A stretch of DNA of 64,000 nt from Acanthosepion esculentum (lineage: Eukaryota > Mollusca > Cephalopoda > Sepiida > Sepiidae): NCBI GenBank assembly GCA_964036315.1, contig OZ038485.1, positions 100,841,249 through 100,905,248 on the forward strand, written 5' to 3'. A program made the translations under genes and the position numbers. The notes beneath the pieces are model-generated. The model was not told the origin of the DNA. It did no database searches and saw nothing but the letters and a program-made list of their open reading frames with translations. Position 1 is the stretch's first letter, and every line of letters starts with the position of its first letter. This document shows positions 1-10,573 of this stretch, in pieces.

Positions 1-536
1 CAATAAAAATTTGCGGATGAATACCGTTTAGGAGATATTGACAATGTTATTTCGACCTTTTGCGCGTCTACTCGGCCTCCATTACTAGCGTTGTTTACAT
101 ACGTTTGCCTTGAGTAATAATGCGCGGAAGCTTACTTAGTTAACGGCCTTTTTACTGATGTTCTTTACTTCTTACTCGTCTGAGCAATTTTCACGAAATT
201 TAATTTAAAGTTCCCGCATTAAGCAGTAATGAAGACAAGTGAATCTTCCATGTATTATTACTCTAGGCAAACATATGTAAAAAAAAAAAAAAAAAAGTAG
301 CAATGGCGGCCGAGCTGTATCCGCGACGCGAACGAGGCCGAAATTAAATTGTCTATAACTCCTAAACCGTTTTCTTCCGCAAACTTTTATTGTTATTTTT
401 TAAATAAGCATCTAATTTTACACCAGAATGGAAATGATTATTACAATTGGTTTCCGGGGCTTAATCTGCAAATGTAATTTTTTTTAATTTCACATATATA
501 TGAACAATAGAAGTAGATAGGTTCGCCTATCGTCCT
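1..536. other. unassigned AT-rich DNA
   Basis: No open frame with recognisable protein features and no repeat that I can match elsewhere in the window. A poly-A run of about 17 bases lies near 279-296. It may be old intergenic or intronic sequence. Confidence 0.5.
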
Positions 537-690
537 GTTCACACTAATCACTGTCCTTTAAACAGGGGTTGAGGTTTATCCCTGTTTATGATTGGATTCC
601 CCGTTCCTTCAAAAATCTTTTCATGTTCTTTCACTCCCTTGCGTCTTAGTGACATTATCGCCTTGCATGGAGGGAACTGGTTAAAAGAAA
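537..690 (+). repeat. family B SINE-like dispersed repeat, copy 1
   Basis: Shares an ordered set of short blocks with 3395-3545, 23772-23945 and 45725-45880: a GAGGTTT-type start, a TATTTAGGAT/TGATTGGATT-type block, a TTTTCAT..CTTTCACTCCC block, then a TTAGTG.CATTATCGC block and an AACTGGTTAA-like end. Length near 150 bp and the lack of coding potential fit a short nonautonomous retroelement. No polymerase III boxes were identified, so the class is uncertain. The family name is local to this report. Confidence 0.55.
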
Positions 691-1009
691 AAACAAAATA
701 TTATTCAACAACAGTAACACAACGTTGAAATCGTGAAAATGTTGAACAGAGACCAAAGAACTGCGACCAAAAAAAAAAAGAAATTGAAAGCGTTGCAAAG
801 ATGAAAACAAGAAAAGAAAATCTCTTGAAAAATATCACAAAAAGAAATATGAATAAAATAATGCGACAAGTGAATTGCCAAGCAAGAAAATATTTGAAAA
901 AGTTGTTGCGAATATCAACAAAGTAAAAAGAGACAGAATAATAAAAAAAAAACACTGGATGAAGACATGAAAACAACAAAACTATCCTCTTTAAGTTAAA
1001 ATACAAATA
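691..1009. other. A-rich unassigned DNA
   Basis: A-rich with many short homopolymer runs. An open frame on the minus strand (701-1012) encodes a Phe/Ile-rich low-complexity peptide that is explained by base composition. No supported gene. Confidence 0.5.
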
Positions 1010-1625
1010 CAACGTCTAATTCAGGCAACCGTCCTGGGTAAGACGTTAAACTACATCCGCCTCCTGGATAAGACGATAAACTACGTCCAGCAGCAAGGCC
1101 TCTGATCAGGAGGTTTTGAGGAGCGAGGAACCACCTCTTAATTGCTGGCGTTCCCAGGTCCACCATGACCCGGGGTGGTAGCATCTGTTAGGGTCCCAGC
1201 TATGGGCAAATAGTTAACTATTATCAGCAATACTTTTTTGAAAAAAATTATTACCAGCAATAAAATTTTGAAGGAAAAATATTATCAGAAACAGATTTTT
1301 GACAAAACAAAATATGACCAGCAATAAAAAAAATTTTTGTCGGCATTAAATAACCCATTGAGGTTGATATGCCGTAAAACAAAATAAACCAAACCAATCT
1401 AAACCAAAGAATACATATTCTATTTACACGAATATATCCTAAAAATGTTATCGGCATTAAATAACCCATTGAGGTTGAAATGCCGTAAAACAAAATAAAC
1501 CAAACCAATCTAAACCAAAGAATACATATTCTGTTCATCCTAATCTATCCTAAAAATGTTTTCGGCATTAAATAACCCATTGAGGTTGATATACCGTTAA
1601 ACAAAATAAACCAAACCAAACCTAA
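1010..1625 (-). repeat. composite repeat family C, copy 1
   Basis: Same order of modules as at 13920-14320, 26995-27710 and, on the other strand, 34090-35185. The head at 1020-1200 carries the GACCCGGGGTGGTAGCA block and a short run of about 30-bp GTCCTGGGTAAGACG-type units. A decayed array of GCAATA..TTTTTGA units follows at 1225-1340. Next come three tandem units of 111 bp, beginning at about 1341, 1452 and 1563, each opening with GGCATTAAATAACCCATT. No reading frame is convincing. The class of the mobile element is unknown. Confidence 0.7.
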
Positions 1626-2870
1626 TTCATGCAAAGTATTAATGATTTGATTTATTTATTCATTCATATTCTACGGATTATCAACAAGTTATTTAAAGTG
1701 TTGAAACCTTGGAAGTTCAAAACGGCCATATTAATGTAAAACAATTATTTATTCTTGTATATGAAGCATTTTGTTTAATAAATATATGTTTCTCCATCTT
1801 ATAACTTTTGGATTGATTTATAACTTTAAACGTTATATTTTGCGTCTACTAATATTCAAGTAGACGCTCCGTTTACTTATTAAACAGTATATATATTTAT
1901 TTTCGTCTACCGAATATGTCTGTAAGAATTATTGCTGCCGAAATACAACTTGCGCATTCAAGAAATCTTAGTAAAATTACCTGTGTTATCGAGGAAAACA
2001 CCGTTGGATCGCGTGTGCTTACCGCTCGGCTATGAAGGACGTCTCAGCTAAGCAAGTTCCTATCTTCCGTTATTAGGGAAAGTACATATTCTTCATTCAG
2101 ATTTTTTTCTCGAAATTTTCTTATCTGCTCAGTTTCGTATTTGTTGTAGCATACCTACAGACGATAATGGGTATGCCCCTATTCACATAAATACAGTAGT
2201 AAATACTGTATGTTGGTCTGCAGTTGGAGATTCGTCTCCAGCTGTGCTGGTCAAACTTTCTGCCTCCGGGCTGAGAGGATACCCAGACGAGGCTATGTCG
2301 AAGGGAAAAGTCTCGTTTCGGGAAACAGCGACCCGACACAGTTTTATACGGAATTTACGTGGAATTTTTAGCCGAGTCTGCGGGCTCGGATACCCAACAC
2401 TAAATTCGGCCTTGTGTCACATCTGACTGCGTGGGGCGGTTGGTAAATATCCTGCAGTTGGAGATTCATTGTGGAATTCATTTGAATCACTTCTACCAGT
2501 TGACTACTTCTTCTACGCGCCGCTGGCGAATCTTATACGTGTTGTTCTTTTCCTAAGTATTATCGTTCATTTCCAGCCTTCGTTTGATTATTCTATTCAG
2601 TAACATTCCCAAGGTTACAACAGTATGCGACACGTAAACAAAACCATTTCTAAAGAATTAGTGGCTTTATTTTTAATCTGACATTTTTTATTACTTCAAA
2701 TGTTTACGCTTCGGATACGAAAGTGAAGTATACGATACGGATACGAAAGTGAGTTATGAAGATTCCGAGAAAATAATCTGAGTGGAGAGGCTGTGCTTCA
2801 CTAATTCCAAAAGCAACGCTGTTTGTCGGACAGTTAGTGCTGAAGGTTTGCTTTATCGAAAAAGCCCATT
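1626..2870. other. unassigned region with a possible tRNA-like fragment
   Basis: Mostly unremarkable AT-rich DNA. On the minus strand near 1985-2040, TAGCCGAGCGG resembles a polymerase III A box of a tRNA-derived SINE, but no B box is visible at the right distance. A CAGTTGGAGATTC motif occurs twice (about 2222 and 2454), suggesting a small local duplication. No gene supported. Confidence 0.4.
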
Positions 2871-2874
2871 TCCC

Positions 2875-3390
2875 AATTCTTCCTCTTCTGTGTGCAGCAT
2901 CCCTTAAAGAGCGATCATGGCTCTCCACAGCTTCACGTCCTTTGTAATTCTTAGATAGTTTTGTCATTTTGATAACTCTCCTAAAACCTTATCGTCTTGA
3001 CCCAAGTATATCTCGTGAGTATCAATTTTTCCAAACCCTCTTTGCTCATCATGCATCTGTGAAATTTCATCTGTCAGTTTCAGATTCCAAGTATAAGTCT
3101 TTCTTCTTTCCTATTTTTTTTCTTTTCATTTTCCCTAAAAAATTGTTGTCGCTGACATATTTAGTCCATGGTATTCTCAGCATCCTTCTGTAGAATCACA
3201 TTTTCATCTTTCAAGTCTCTTCTTCATCTTTGAGGAGATTTTCCAGTATTCACGGCCATATAGGATAGATATTACGCTTTTATTTGTATTTTTATGTTTC
3301 TAACAAAGTTTTGTTTTTTCTTAATAATTTGCTTAACTTTTGGAAGGCATCTTTAGAATTTCGGTGTAACATACCGTCCGCTATTAAAAC
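2875..3390 (-). pseudogene. RTE-like LINE 3' fragment (reverse transcriptase C-terminal region)
   Basis: Minus-strand translation across several frames gives the familiar C-terminal signature of RTE-type LINEs: an LWRAMIA block near 2915, an LRIPW-type block near 3165-3180 and FRRCLPKV-like residues near 3345. The same landmarks occur in the fragments at 13517, 46735 and 49425. The reading frame is broken many times, so it is a dead copy. The short TEEEE-coding stretch after the last block corresponds to the GAA-rich tail typical of this family here. Confidence 0.65.
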
Positions 3391-3394
3391 ACTT

Positions 3395-3545
3395 TGCCCA
3401 ACCTTTTGAACGGGAATAGAGGTCTATCCTTTGTTTCTTATTTAGGATTGGGTTTCCGGTCTTTTGCATTCTCTTTCACTCCCAGTGACCTCTGGCGTAT
3501 TAGTGGCGACACTGCTTGGGGTGAATTGATAAAAACAATTAATTT
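3395..3545 (+). repeat. family B SINE-like dispersed repeat, copy 2
   Basis: Carries the TATTTAGGATTGGGTTTCC block, the CATTCTCTTTCACTCCCAGTG block and the TTAGTGGCGACACTGCTTGGG block in the same order as the other family B copies. It lies directly 5' of the foldback-like element. About 150 bp, noncoding. Confidence 0.6.
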
Positions 3546-3721
3546 TGTATTTGTTTGATATCGGTGTCTCTGATTCGAATCTAGGACAACTGTCCGACGG
3601 AGAAGAAGCCGACGGCCACTTCTTAAAATAAAGTGGAAGAAGAAATGACTAAACATCAATTGTAAGAAAACAGAAGACAACAGGAACAGTCCGAACTATG
3701 AATTAGAGGCTATCCAGACAA

Positions 3722-3985
3722 CTGACCGACTGAGAAAAGCCCGACGGCCAAATACCCGACTGACAAGAGCCCGATAACCAAATGCCCGACTGACAAGAGC
3801 TTGACGACCAAATGCCCGACTGACAAGAGCCCGACGGATAACTGCCCGACTGACAAGAGCCCGACAACCAAATGCCCGACTGACAAGAGCTTGACGACCA
3901 AATGCCCGACTGACAAGAGCCCGACGGATTTCCCGACTGACAAGAGCCCGACAGACAACTTTTCCGTTAAGGAAAATTGCCCGAC
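3722..3985. repeat. 30-bp minisatellite, left arm
   Basis: About eight to nine units of 30 bp built around CCGACTGACAAGAGCCCGAC followed by a variable NNCCAAATGC. Both strands stay open because 30 is a multiple of three, giving Ser/Val/Gly-Leu or Cys-Pro-Thr-Asp-Lys peptides; these are array artefacts, not a gene. It is inverted relative to the array at 5205-5605. Confidence 0.85.
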
Positions 3986-4324
3986 GAAAAAATGCCCAAT
4001 ACAGACAAATGTCGACGGAAAAATGCCCGATGTTTATATATATGTAGAATATTTAGATATTTTTGCTGTTATTCGAAACGGAAAGTTATAGATAATAATT
4101 CCATCCTCCTTCTCATAGAGATGAAAACCCTGTGCCAAGGAGAAGCTTACTATTTGTTGGATACAAGATATTATGTCGTGACTGCAAGAGTTGGTTTGTT
4201 TAATATTAAATTCACTCTTATTATTACTTTCATTATTGCCTTCTTAATCAATATTTAAGTTTATAATTACTATTTGCATCAATTATACTATTGTTAACAT
4301 TATTATTATTATTACTGGAACATT

Positions 4325-4346
4325 ATCTATATCTATAATTCTCAAA

Positions 4347-4412
<66 letters not shown>

Positions 4413-4838
4413 TCAGATGTTGTTTATGCGTTTCCACAGTTTTCGATGAAATTTTTTTTGTTTGATAGATAATTCTTCAATGCCGGTTCAAATTGTTGGC
4501 GGAAATGGCCATCCACTACTTCCTGTCCATTATAACTCTTGGTAACGTTATGCTATTTGCTAACTGTTCTTGGATATATATCTTTACATAAAAAATTAAA
4601 AAAAAAACAAATATTTTAAATTATTACAATAATATTATTTATTATTTTACAGTTTCTTTTTCAGGGCCACCCCTATTCAAATTGTTAGCCCCTTATTTGG
4701 GGATGTGCCTCAGTCGCCCCCAATTATTGTTACTAATTTTGATTTTCGGGTGTGCTGACTTTAAATTTAAATTGCTCCACCTGAACGGCAATAATTCCCA
4801 GTAATGAAAGAACCGGGCAAAGACAGGTCATACTGCTA
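4325..4838 (-). repeat. family E dispersed repeat, copy 1 (inside the foldback spacer)
   Basis: Reverse complement aligns with 63043-63670. Shared landmarks in order: CTAGCAGTAT.ACC, CATTACTGGGAAT, GGAGCA.TTTAA.TTTAAAGT, ACTGAG.CACATCCCCAAAT, AACAATTTGAAT.GGG, GAAGAATTATCTATCAAAC, AAAACTGTGGAAACG, then a CA/GT array and CATTTTGAGA. The inner half is shorter than in the other copy. A GT array occupies 4348-4411. Class unknown; no coding capacity. Confidence 0.7.
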
Positions 4839-4839
<1 letters not shown>

Positions 4840-4885
<46 letters not shown>

Positions 4886-4913
4886 CATTATTATTATTAT
4901 TATTATTATTATT
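4840..4913. repeat. (TTA)n microsatellite
   Basis: Nearly pure TTA repeat with one interruption near 4886. It abuts the CTAG start of the family E copy. Confidence 0.95.
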
Positions 4914-5204
4914 GTAACAAAAAAGAGCAAAATCATAAAAAATATATCAAAGGTTTAAAACTATTGAAATTTACTTTTTAGTATGATAAACAATTGCCAG
5001 TGAAAATCAATAGTGAAGAATCAAAATTCTTCTAACTCTCTCTCTCTCTTTCTCTATCTATCTATCTATCTATCTATCTGTCTATCCAAAAATTGGTTCT
5101 ATTTTTCAATGTGTAACAAGAGGAAAACTTATTGCACTAAAATGATGCATTTCCATTTGAATCACGCCAAAAATATCTTCTGTCGAATCCATATCGTGTA
5201 TTTT

Positions 5205-5605
5205 TCTGTTGGGCAATTGTTTTTATCAGGCAGTTGTCCATCGGGCTCTTGTCAGTCTGTCATTTGGCCGTCGGGCTCTTGTCAGTCGGAAATTTGGCCG
5301 TCGGGTTCTTGTCAGTCAGTCATTTGGCCGTCAGGCTTTTGTCAGTCAGGCATTTGGCCGTCGGGCTCTTGTCAGTCGGGCATTTGGTCGTCAGGCTCTT
5401 GTCAGTCAGTTATTTGGCCGTCGGGCTTTTGTCAGTCAGTCATTTGGCCGTCGGGCTTTTGTCAGTCGGGCATTTGCTCGTCAGGCTCTTGTCAGTCGGG
5501 CATTTGGTCGTCGGGCTCTTGTCAGTGAGTCATTTGGCCGTCGGGCTTTTGTCAGTCAGTCATTTGGCCGTTGGGCCTTTGTCAGTCGGTCAGTTGACCG
5601 GATAT
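5205..5605. repeat. 30-bp minisatellite, right arm
   Basis: About twelve to thirteen units of 30 bp built around GTCAGTCNGNCATTTGGCCG plus TCGGGCTCTT. It is the reverse complement of the unit in the left arm (3722-3985) but has more copies. All three plus-strand frames stay open through it; the repeated peptides are artefacts of the 3n period. Confidence 0.85.
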
Positions 5606-5699
5606 CCTTTAATTCGTAATTCAGACTGTTCCTGCTGTCTTCTGTTTTCTTACAATTAATGTTTAGTCATTTCTTCTCGCCCCACTTTATTTTAAGATG

Positions 5700-6534
5700 T
5701 AGGTTTTTAAATTTCAGCCAGAAATAACGCTAATTGATCAGACAAATGAATGCTGGACGTTTTCTTTATGGTTTAGACTCATTTAACCACGTCTGAAACC
5801 ATAATACAAAGAAACTTAGATAAAAAAAGGTTGCTCAATCCCTAATGGCTAGCAAACGCAGAATGAAACTATCAAACAGAAAGAGAACGAGATTAGATAA
5901 AAGGGTTCACTGGTAACACGGAGAATGGGGTAGTCACGATCGTCATTGAAGGATTTCAGAAAGACCTTTTCCAGTAATAGAATCATAATGGGTGTTGCAG
6001 ATTCTTCTTCTGATAATAATACGACATAAGTATAACTTTATATACCCTTTTATGTGTATAAATGTGTTCATGGTGCCTTTGTCTGAGTGAGTAATCTCCA
6101 TTCGTTTGAATCTTATCTTCTTCCCGTTCTCTCTTTCTCTCTCATCCCCAGCAACCTTCCCGTCAATTTTGACCATTTGGAAGCTATCATTACAGCCTAC
6201 CAAATTAACAAAATTTTATTTCCCTTTCCTTGTACATAGCCACCTTCCCCAAACGTACACTCAAACTAAAGACGAACGCTTTCGCAGTCACAAACCCAAC
6301 GATAGCAATTTGGTCACGAAATGAAATTTCCTAATGGCGTCTACATTTTAAGCAAGTGAAAGAGGTAGGCCGACGACGTGAAGATTCCTCGCAGTGATCA
6401 CATGACACTAAACAGCCAATCAAAATCTCCATCTGATTCCCACCGTTTAGATATCTTGTTTTATTTCTTTATTTCTTTCTTTCTTTATTTATTTATTTCC
6501 CTCATCCTTCTCTCTCTCTCTCTATCTCTCTCTT

Positions 6535-6565
<31 letters not shown>

Positions 6566-7057
6566 TTCTATCTTTCTTTCTATCTTTGTCTCTCTCTTTC
6601 TCTCTTTAAATCCTCCATTTTCTCCGGTCATCAATGCACCTCGGCAGCTCTCAACTAAAATCTGTGATTCTATTCGCAAGCTTCTCTATCAGACGCCATT
6701 TTTTTTCTCTCAAACTGCTTCGCTTCTTCATTCGGATATCCTGTTGCACGAGTCGACGTCATTTGAAAGCTTTTCACACTGTGATGGCTTCGCGAAGTCT
6801 ACAGTGTCTGACACAACCGACTCCAAAGGGTCGCTTATGCTCTTCACCTATCTATTTCTGATAGTCATTGTTTTTATTTTTAGTAGCTGCTTGCTTTTAT
6901 CCCAGCATTAGTTTCATTTCATTACTAGACTCTGGTGTTTTCTTTTATGGTTGATTTTATTTTCCCCTTTTGCTATTTTGATGTGTGTGTTATGGCAATA
7001 TTGTCACTTCTTTCCGTATTTTTTTATTTATTTTGCTTGACTTCTTTTCTTAGGTGA

Positions 7058-7064
<7 letters not shown>
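5700..7064. other. unassigned region with a CT-rich tract
   Basis: No gene supported. A pyrimidine-rich tract of CTCT/CTTT repeats runs from about 6470 to 6606 and creates the Ser/Leu-rich and Arg/Glu-rich frames on the two strands. A TTATTT-rich stretch follows near 7020. Confidence 0.5.

Positions 7065-7115
<51 letters not shown>
7065..7115. repeat. (ATT)n microsatellite
   Basis: About 17 pure ATT units immediately 5' of the 5S-headed SINE at 7118. Confidence 0.95.
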
Positions 7116-7117
7116 GT

Positions 7118-7410
7118 TGGCTGACAGTCACATCACGCTAAAACACCGGTTCCTATAAGACCGCTGAATTTAAGTAACGTTGAGCCTGGTGAGAACCTAG
7201 AAGGGTGAACTCTTTGGAATACTGTAAGCTCGGATGTGCGGGTGGTGTAATGGATAATTGTTGGGAATTGTTAATCGGAGAGCAATGTTCCAAATCCAGT
7301 GTGGTTTGTTATATTCACTTACTCGCAAATACCATTTGCAAAGGTATTAATCCACCCTTCCTCCACCAGTTATGGGTTAATTCGTAAGACTTGTATCACT
7401 AAACCATTAG
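7118..7410 (+). repeat. 5S-headed SINE, copy 1 (near full length)
   Basis: The first ~118 bp follow 5S rRNA in order: CACATCACGCT, ACACCGGTTCC, TTTAAGTAACGTTGAGCCTGG, then AATACTGTAAGCT. The body begins GGATGTGCGGGTGGTGTAATGGATAAT, which resembles a tRNA A-box region, and continues through a degenerate B-box-like GTTCCAAATCC, a TATTCACTTACTCGCAAATACC block and a TATGGGTTAATTCGTAAGACTTGTATCA block. Divergence from true 5S RNA and truncation of other copies show that it is a retroposed element, not a 5S gene. Confidence 0.8.
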
Positions 7411-7588
7411 TATCTACAAAAATAAATTTTAATTGCGAACAAAATATTTAGATTTCGGCTTTAAATAAGCTACAAAGTGCTATAAGCCGCTAGACAAAAA
7501 CAGAGAACAAATCATTGTTATTATTATTATTATGATGATTATTATTATTATTATAAATTATAATGATAAACAAAATGATTTCCATGAC

Positions 7589-7877
7589 TGTTATGGTCCA
7601 ATATCCTCGCACCACTGTTATGATCCAAGGTTAGGACCAAGGAAGAACAACACGAACCGAAGAGTAGGAATAACAAAGATATATTAAACAGAATAATAAT
7701 AATACAAGAAGTTGAAAGTGTTAGTATGACTGTCAGTCTGGTTTAGAGTGAACTACTATTGTCTCGACTCGTTCCGTCTCGACTCGTTCCACTTCCGTTC
7801 TATCGTTTCTCTTGAGAGGTGTAGTCTTTATAGTGCCAAGAAGAGTTCATTATCGTTACAGGTAAGATCCCATAACA
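7589..7877 (-). repeat. 3' LTR of the gypsy element
   Basis: Begins TGTTATGGTCC and ends GATCCCATAACA on the plus strand. It matches 11903-12205 over its full length apart from substitutions and a longer AAT run in the other copy. A 27-bp internal duplication of the TGTTATGGTCC start is present in both LTRs (second start at 7616 and 11930), so it predates the insertion. Confidence 0.92.
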
Positions 7878-7891
7878 CCCACCTCCCAAAG
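7878..7891 (-). promoter_or_regulatory. candidate polypurine tract
   Basis: On the element strand, CTTTGGGAGGTGGG lies directly upstream of the 3' LTR. This is the position and composition expected of the plus-strand primer of an LTR retrotransposon. Confidence 0.75.
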
Positions 7892-7911
7892 CTTTTACCT
7901 CGTAGGGGTCT

Positions 7912-8598
7912 TTAATATTTTTTCTCTTTGCATTTATCATCAAAGGCTCTGTAAATTTTCTTTTCCTGGTTAGATTTTCGCGGTTCTGATACTGTTTCCG
8001 GCCTTTGCATATCGAATGTGTCGAATATCGTGTCCATCACTTCTTCCTCTTCCTGAGGTGGACCGTTAGCATCCTCTAACAGTCTCATTCTTATTTGATT
8101 TAAGTGCCTTTTATGTGAGAATTTCAGACCCTGAATTATGTAAACGACGTTCCCGATTCGTTTCTCAATTGTACCTTGTTCCCAGTAGGATGTATTGTTT
8201 TTGTACACTTTAAAAAAGACTTTCTCCCCTGGGTTAAATTTTCTTTTTGGTACGAACGACGTGGGTGTTTGCTTTGTCTGTTTTGGTAGTAATTTGTCAA
8301 ATACTGATCTAATTTTTCGCGCAAACATCACTTCTGCGGGTGATAATGCCGATGGCGTAGTACTGTTCGGTGTAATTCTATATACTTGTAAGAACTGTTG
8401 CAAAGCCTTTTCTGTAAGTACGTCATAAGCTTTCCTTGGTGCTCTTTTTAGTGTATCTACAAATCTCTCCACTTGCCCGTTTGATCTTGGGTGATATGAC
8501 GGGGATTTGATGTGTTTAACTTGAAAAGTTTCACAAAATTCTTGAAAATCCGCAGATGTAAACTGTGTCCCATTGTCGGTGACTAGACAATCAACCAC
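7912..8598 (-). pseudogene. gypsy integrase core and C-terminal part
   Basis: A 228-residue open frame. TDNGTQF at residues 7-13 supplies the second catalytic Asp (D8), and SNGQVERF has the catalytic Glu at residue 44, exactly 35 residues on, matching the D,D(35)E spacing of retroviral-type integrases. A GPY/F-like C-terminal region follows (FNPGEKVFFKVY, then a VVYIIQG block). The first catalytic Asp lies in the next frame upstream (8686-8925), separated by an in-frame stop at about 8685. Intact core residues in this part suggest fairly recent loss of function. Confidence 0.9.
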
Positions 8599-8685
8599 TC
8601 CGAAACGAGCAAACAGCTTGTGAAAGCAATTTATGGTAGTCTCAGAAGTAGGTTTTCTGCAACGAAATACTTCTGGCCATTTTCT

Positions 8686-8925
8686 CTAACTGTCTACTAC
8701 AATCAAATAGTAGAAACCATCTAATGGACCTGCGAAGTCTACATGGATTCTTGACCACGGTCGATCTGTATCCGGCCATGGCTTATGGATGATCGGTGGT
8801 GCTTTGGCTGCTAAGGAACAACCCTTGCATTTGTCCACCATATGTGTGATATCTTGATCCATGTTTTGCCAATATACATAACTTCGCATTAAGGATTTTA
8901 TTTTGTTCTTTCCTGGATGGCTCAT
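8686..8925 (-). pseudogene. gypsy integrase N-terminal zinc-binding region and start of core
   Basis: Contains HPGKNKIKSLMRSYVYW and the Cys pair CKGC (residues 33 and 36) of the HHCC zinc finger, then HVDFAGPLDG with the first catalytic Asp (D63). It ends at a stop in the VVDS position, where related elements read on. The first His of the HHCC finger lies upstream of the Met of this frame. Confidence 0.9.
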
Positions 8926-8997
8926 GTGGAAATCCTTCAGGATTCGCCTTTGTAGCGTTTCGGAATTACTACCCTTTCATTATATAGTAGAACATTA

Positions 8998-9363
8998 TCA
9001 CAAAGAAAAACTGTCTGATATATGCTTATTTTTTTCTGCAATTTTTGTTTTTGTTTGCTTTATAAATTCGTCATTCACTGCTTCATTTCTTATTTCCTGT
9101 AATGTGGCGGGGGGGTTTCGAATTGTGCTACATAATGATGTTCTAATATCTTCCTCATGTCGTAGAGCTGCAATTACGGAATCTTCTAATGGCTCCGTTT
9201 TCTTTGGTATTAGTCTCGAAAGACCATCTGCATGCCCGATTTTGTTTGATGGAAGATACTCCAATTTAAAGTTGTAGTTCAATAAAATTGTACCCCATCT
9301 TAGCAATCTGTTAGCAGTGTAGACAGGTAGGCCTTTCTTTGATCCAAATATTGTCAGTAACAC
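8998..9363 (-). pseudogene. gypsy RNase H C-terminal end and linker
   Basis: Residues include a GLPVYTANRLLRWG block and LEYLPSNKIGHADGLSRL, the conserved end of the RNase H domain (the H-ADGLSR motif). The rest is the variable linker to integrase. It is out of frame with the RNase H piece at 9397-9813 and with integrase at 8686-8925. Confidence 0.88.
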
Positions 9364-9396
9364 CTTGTGGTCCGTCTGTAAGCTGAAAAATCTACC

Positions 9397-9813
9397 TTAA
9401 ATATATCTGTGAAATCTCGTAACCGCAAAAATATGCCCCAGCGTTTCTTTTTCGATTTGCGAGTAATTTTGTTCGGCTGGTAGTAATGTTCTTGAATCAT
9501 GCGCGATGGGTTTTATTGTCCCATCCGGCATTTTATGAAGTAGACATGCCCCAACACCATAGGCACTCGCATTACTTGCGACTATTATTTCCAATTTTGG
9601 GTCATAATACGCTAAAAATAAATCTGATGTTAGGGTCTTAATGATTTTGTCAAAAGTTTTCTGACATTCCTCTGACCATTCCCAAACTTTTTCCTTCTTC
9701 AACAGTTCGTTTAGGGGTGAGCGTAATTTGTGCATGTTTGGAATAAATTCTTGGTAATAATTTACTAAGCCCAAGAAGCTTTGTAATTCTGCTAAATTTT
9801 TGGGAGCCGGCAT
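9397..9813 (-). pseudogene. gypsy connection and RNase H domain
   Basis: Opens with LAELQSFLGLVNYYQEFIPN, the conserved connection between reverse transcriptase and RNase H. The RNase H start reads ASNASAYGVGACL; residue 81 is Asn where the family has a catalytic Asp, so activity would be lost even without the frameshifts. YSQIEKETLGHIFAVTRFHRYI closes the piece. A poly-A run at the start of the frame (near 9815-9822) is the likely site of the frameshift from the upstream reverse transcriptase. Confidence 0.92.
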
Positions 9814-9914
9814 TTTTTTATTTCCGTTGCCCTTTCTGGATCTGGTCGTCTTCCTTCTTCGTCAATAATATGGCCCAGATATTTTATTTCCTTCATGAAG
9901 AAGTCACATTTATT

Positions 9915-10229
9915 TTATTTTACCTTGAAACCGTAGTTCTGTATCCGCCTGAAAACCTCTTGAACGTGTTCCCATTGTTGTACAATATTTTTGCTATTTA
10001 TCATGATGTCATCCAGGTATGCAATCGTGAAATCCAGTCCGCCTAGCATAGTATCCATTATTTGCTGAAATATTGCCGGCGCGACCTTAATCCCGAATGG
10101 TAATCTTTGGAACTTATATAATCCTTTATGTGTGTTTATGCACAACAACCTCGAGCTTTCCTCATCTACTGGTACTTGTAGGTATGCTTCGCTCAAGTCT
10201 ATCTTTGAGAAAAAATTTTCTCCGTTCAA
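9915..10229 (-). pseudogene. gypsy reverse transcriptase, palm with YLDD
   Basis: SKIDLSEAY supplies motif A (Asp 11), LPFGIKVAPAIFQQ is motif B, and AYLDDIM (YLDD at 71-74) is motif C, the catalytic Asp pair. The frame ends at an in-frame stop just before the KCDFF-type block, and it is separated from the upstream fingers region by a frameshift at a G/C run near 10252-10263. Confidence 0.94.
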
Positions 10230-10561
10230 TTTTGTGAAAACTTCCTCTGGACTAGGGGGGGGGGATAGTGATAATCCTGAATCGCTGCATTCAATCCTGT
10301 TGAGAAATCAGCGCATACTAGTATCTCACCCGATTTCTTTTTCACGTAAACCGTAGGTGCGGCCCACTGACTATATTCTACCTTTGTCAATATACCGGTT
10401 TTCACGAGTCTATCCAACTTTTGGTCTATTTTTTCTAATGATGCAAAAGGTACATCCTTTTCTTCTTGAAAATGGGTTGTACATTTTCTTTCAGTTCTAT
10501 TTTTGCCGCCATTTTTTACACCTCCCGAGGCCGGCTGAAAATACTTCGGGGAAACTCTCAT
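10226..10561 (-). pseudogene. gypsy reverse transcriptase, fingers region
   Basis: Contains LDRLVKTGILTKVEYSQWAA and TVYVKKKSGEILVCADFSTG, conserved fingers and motif 1-2 sequences of Ty3/gypsy reverse transcriptase. The frame shifts at the run of about 11 G (plus strand) around 10252-10263, after which the next piece (9915-10229) resumes. Confidence 0.93.
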
Positions 10562-10573
10562 TTAATTTCTCCT

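Larger units (their letters stand above)
3622..5696. mobile_element. foldback-like element with minisatellite-bearing inverted arms
   Basis: The outer 15 bases, CTTAAAATAAAGTGG at 3622-3636, recur as their reverse complement at 5682-5696. The match continues inward through about 90 bp of unique sequence (including the complement pair GTAAGAAAACAGAAGACA / TGTCTTCTGTTTTCTTAC), then into 30-bp tandem repeats that are inverted between the arms. Arms are roughly 370 and 500 bp; the spacer is about 1.2 kb. Long inverted repeats built partly of tandem units are the hallmark of foldback transposons as known in Drosophila. No transposase is visible in the spacer, and no clear target duplication was seen. 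A simple inverted duplication is the alternative. Confidence 0.6.

Noticed and set aside
3710..4091. Frames with repeated Ser-Val-Gly-Leu-Leu or Cys-Pro-Thr-Asp-Lys peptides, resembling a repeat protein
   Set aside because: They come from a 30-bp tandem array that is open in several frames on both strands; no signal peptide, flanking domain or splice context.
5013..5659. Three overlapping plus-strand frames of 136-171 codons with decapeptide repeats
   Set aside because: All three frames are open at once, which shows that the 3n array period, not selection, keeps them open.
7118..7236. A functional 5S rRNA gene
   Set aside because: Many departures from 5S RNA, continuous with a SINE body, and several truncated copies in the window.
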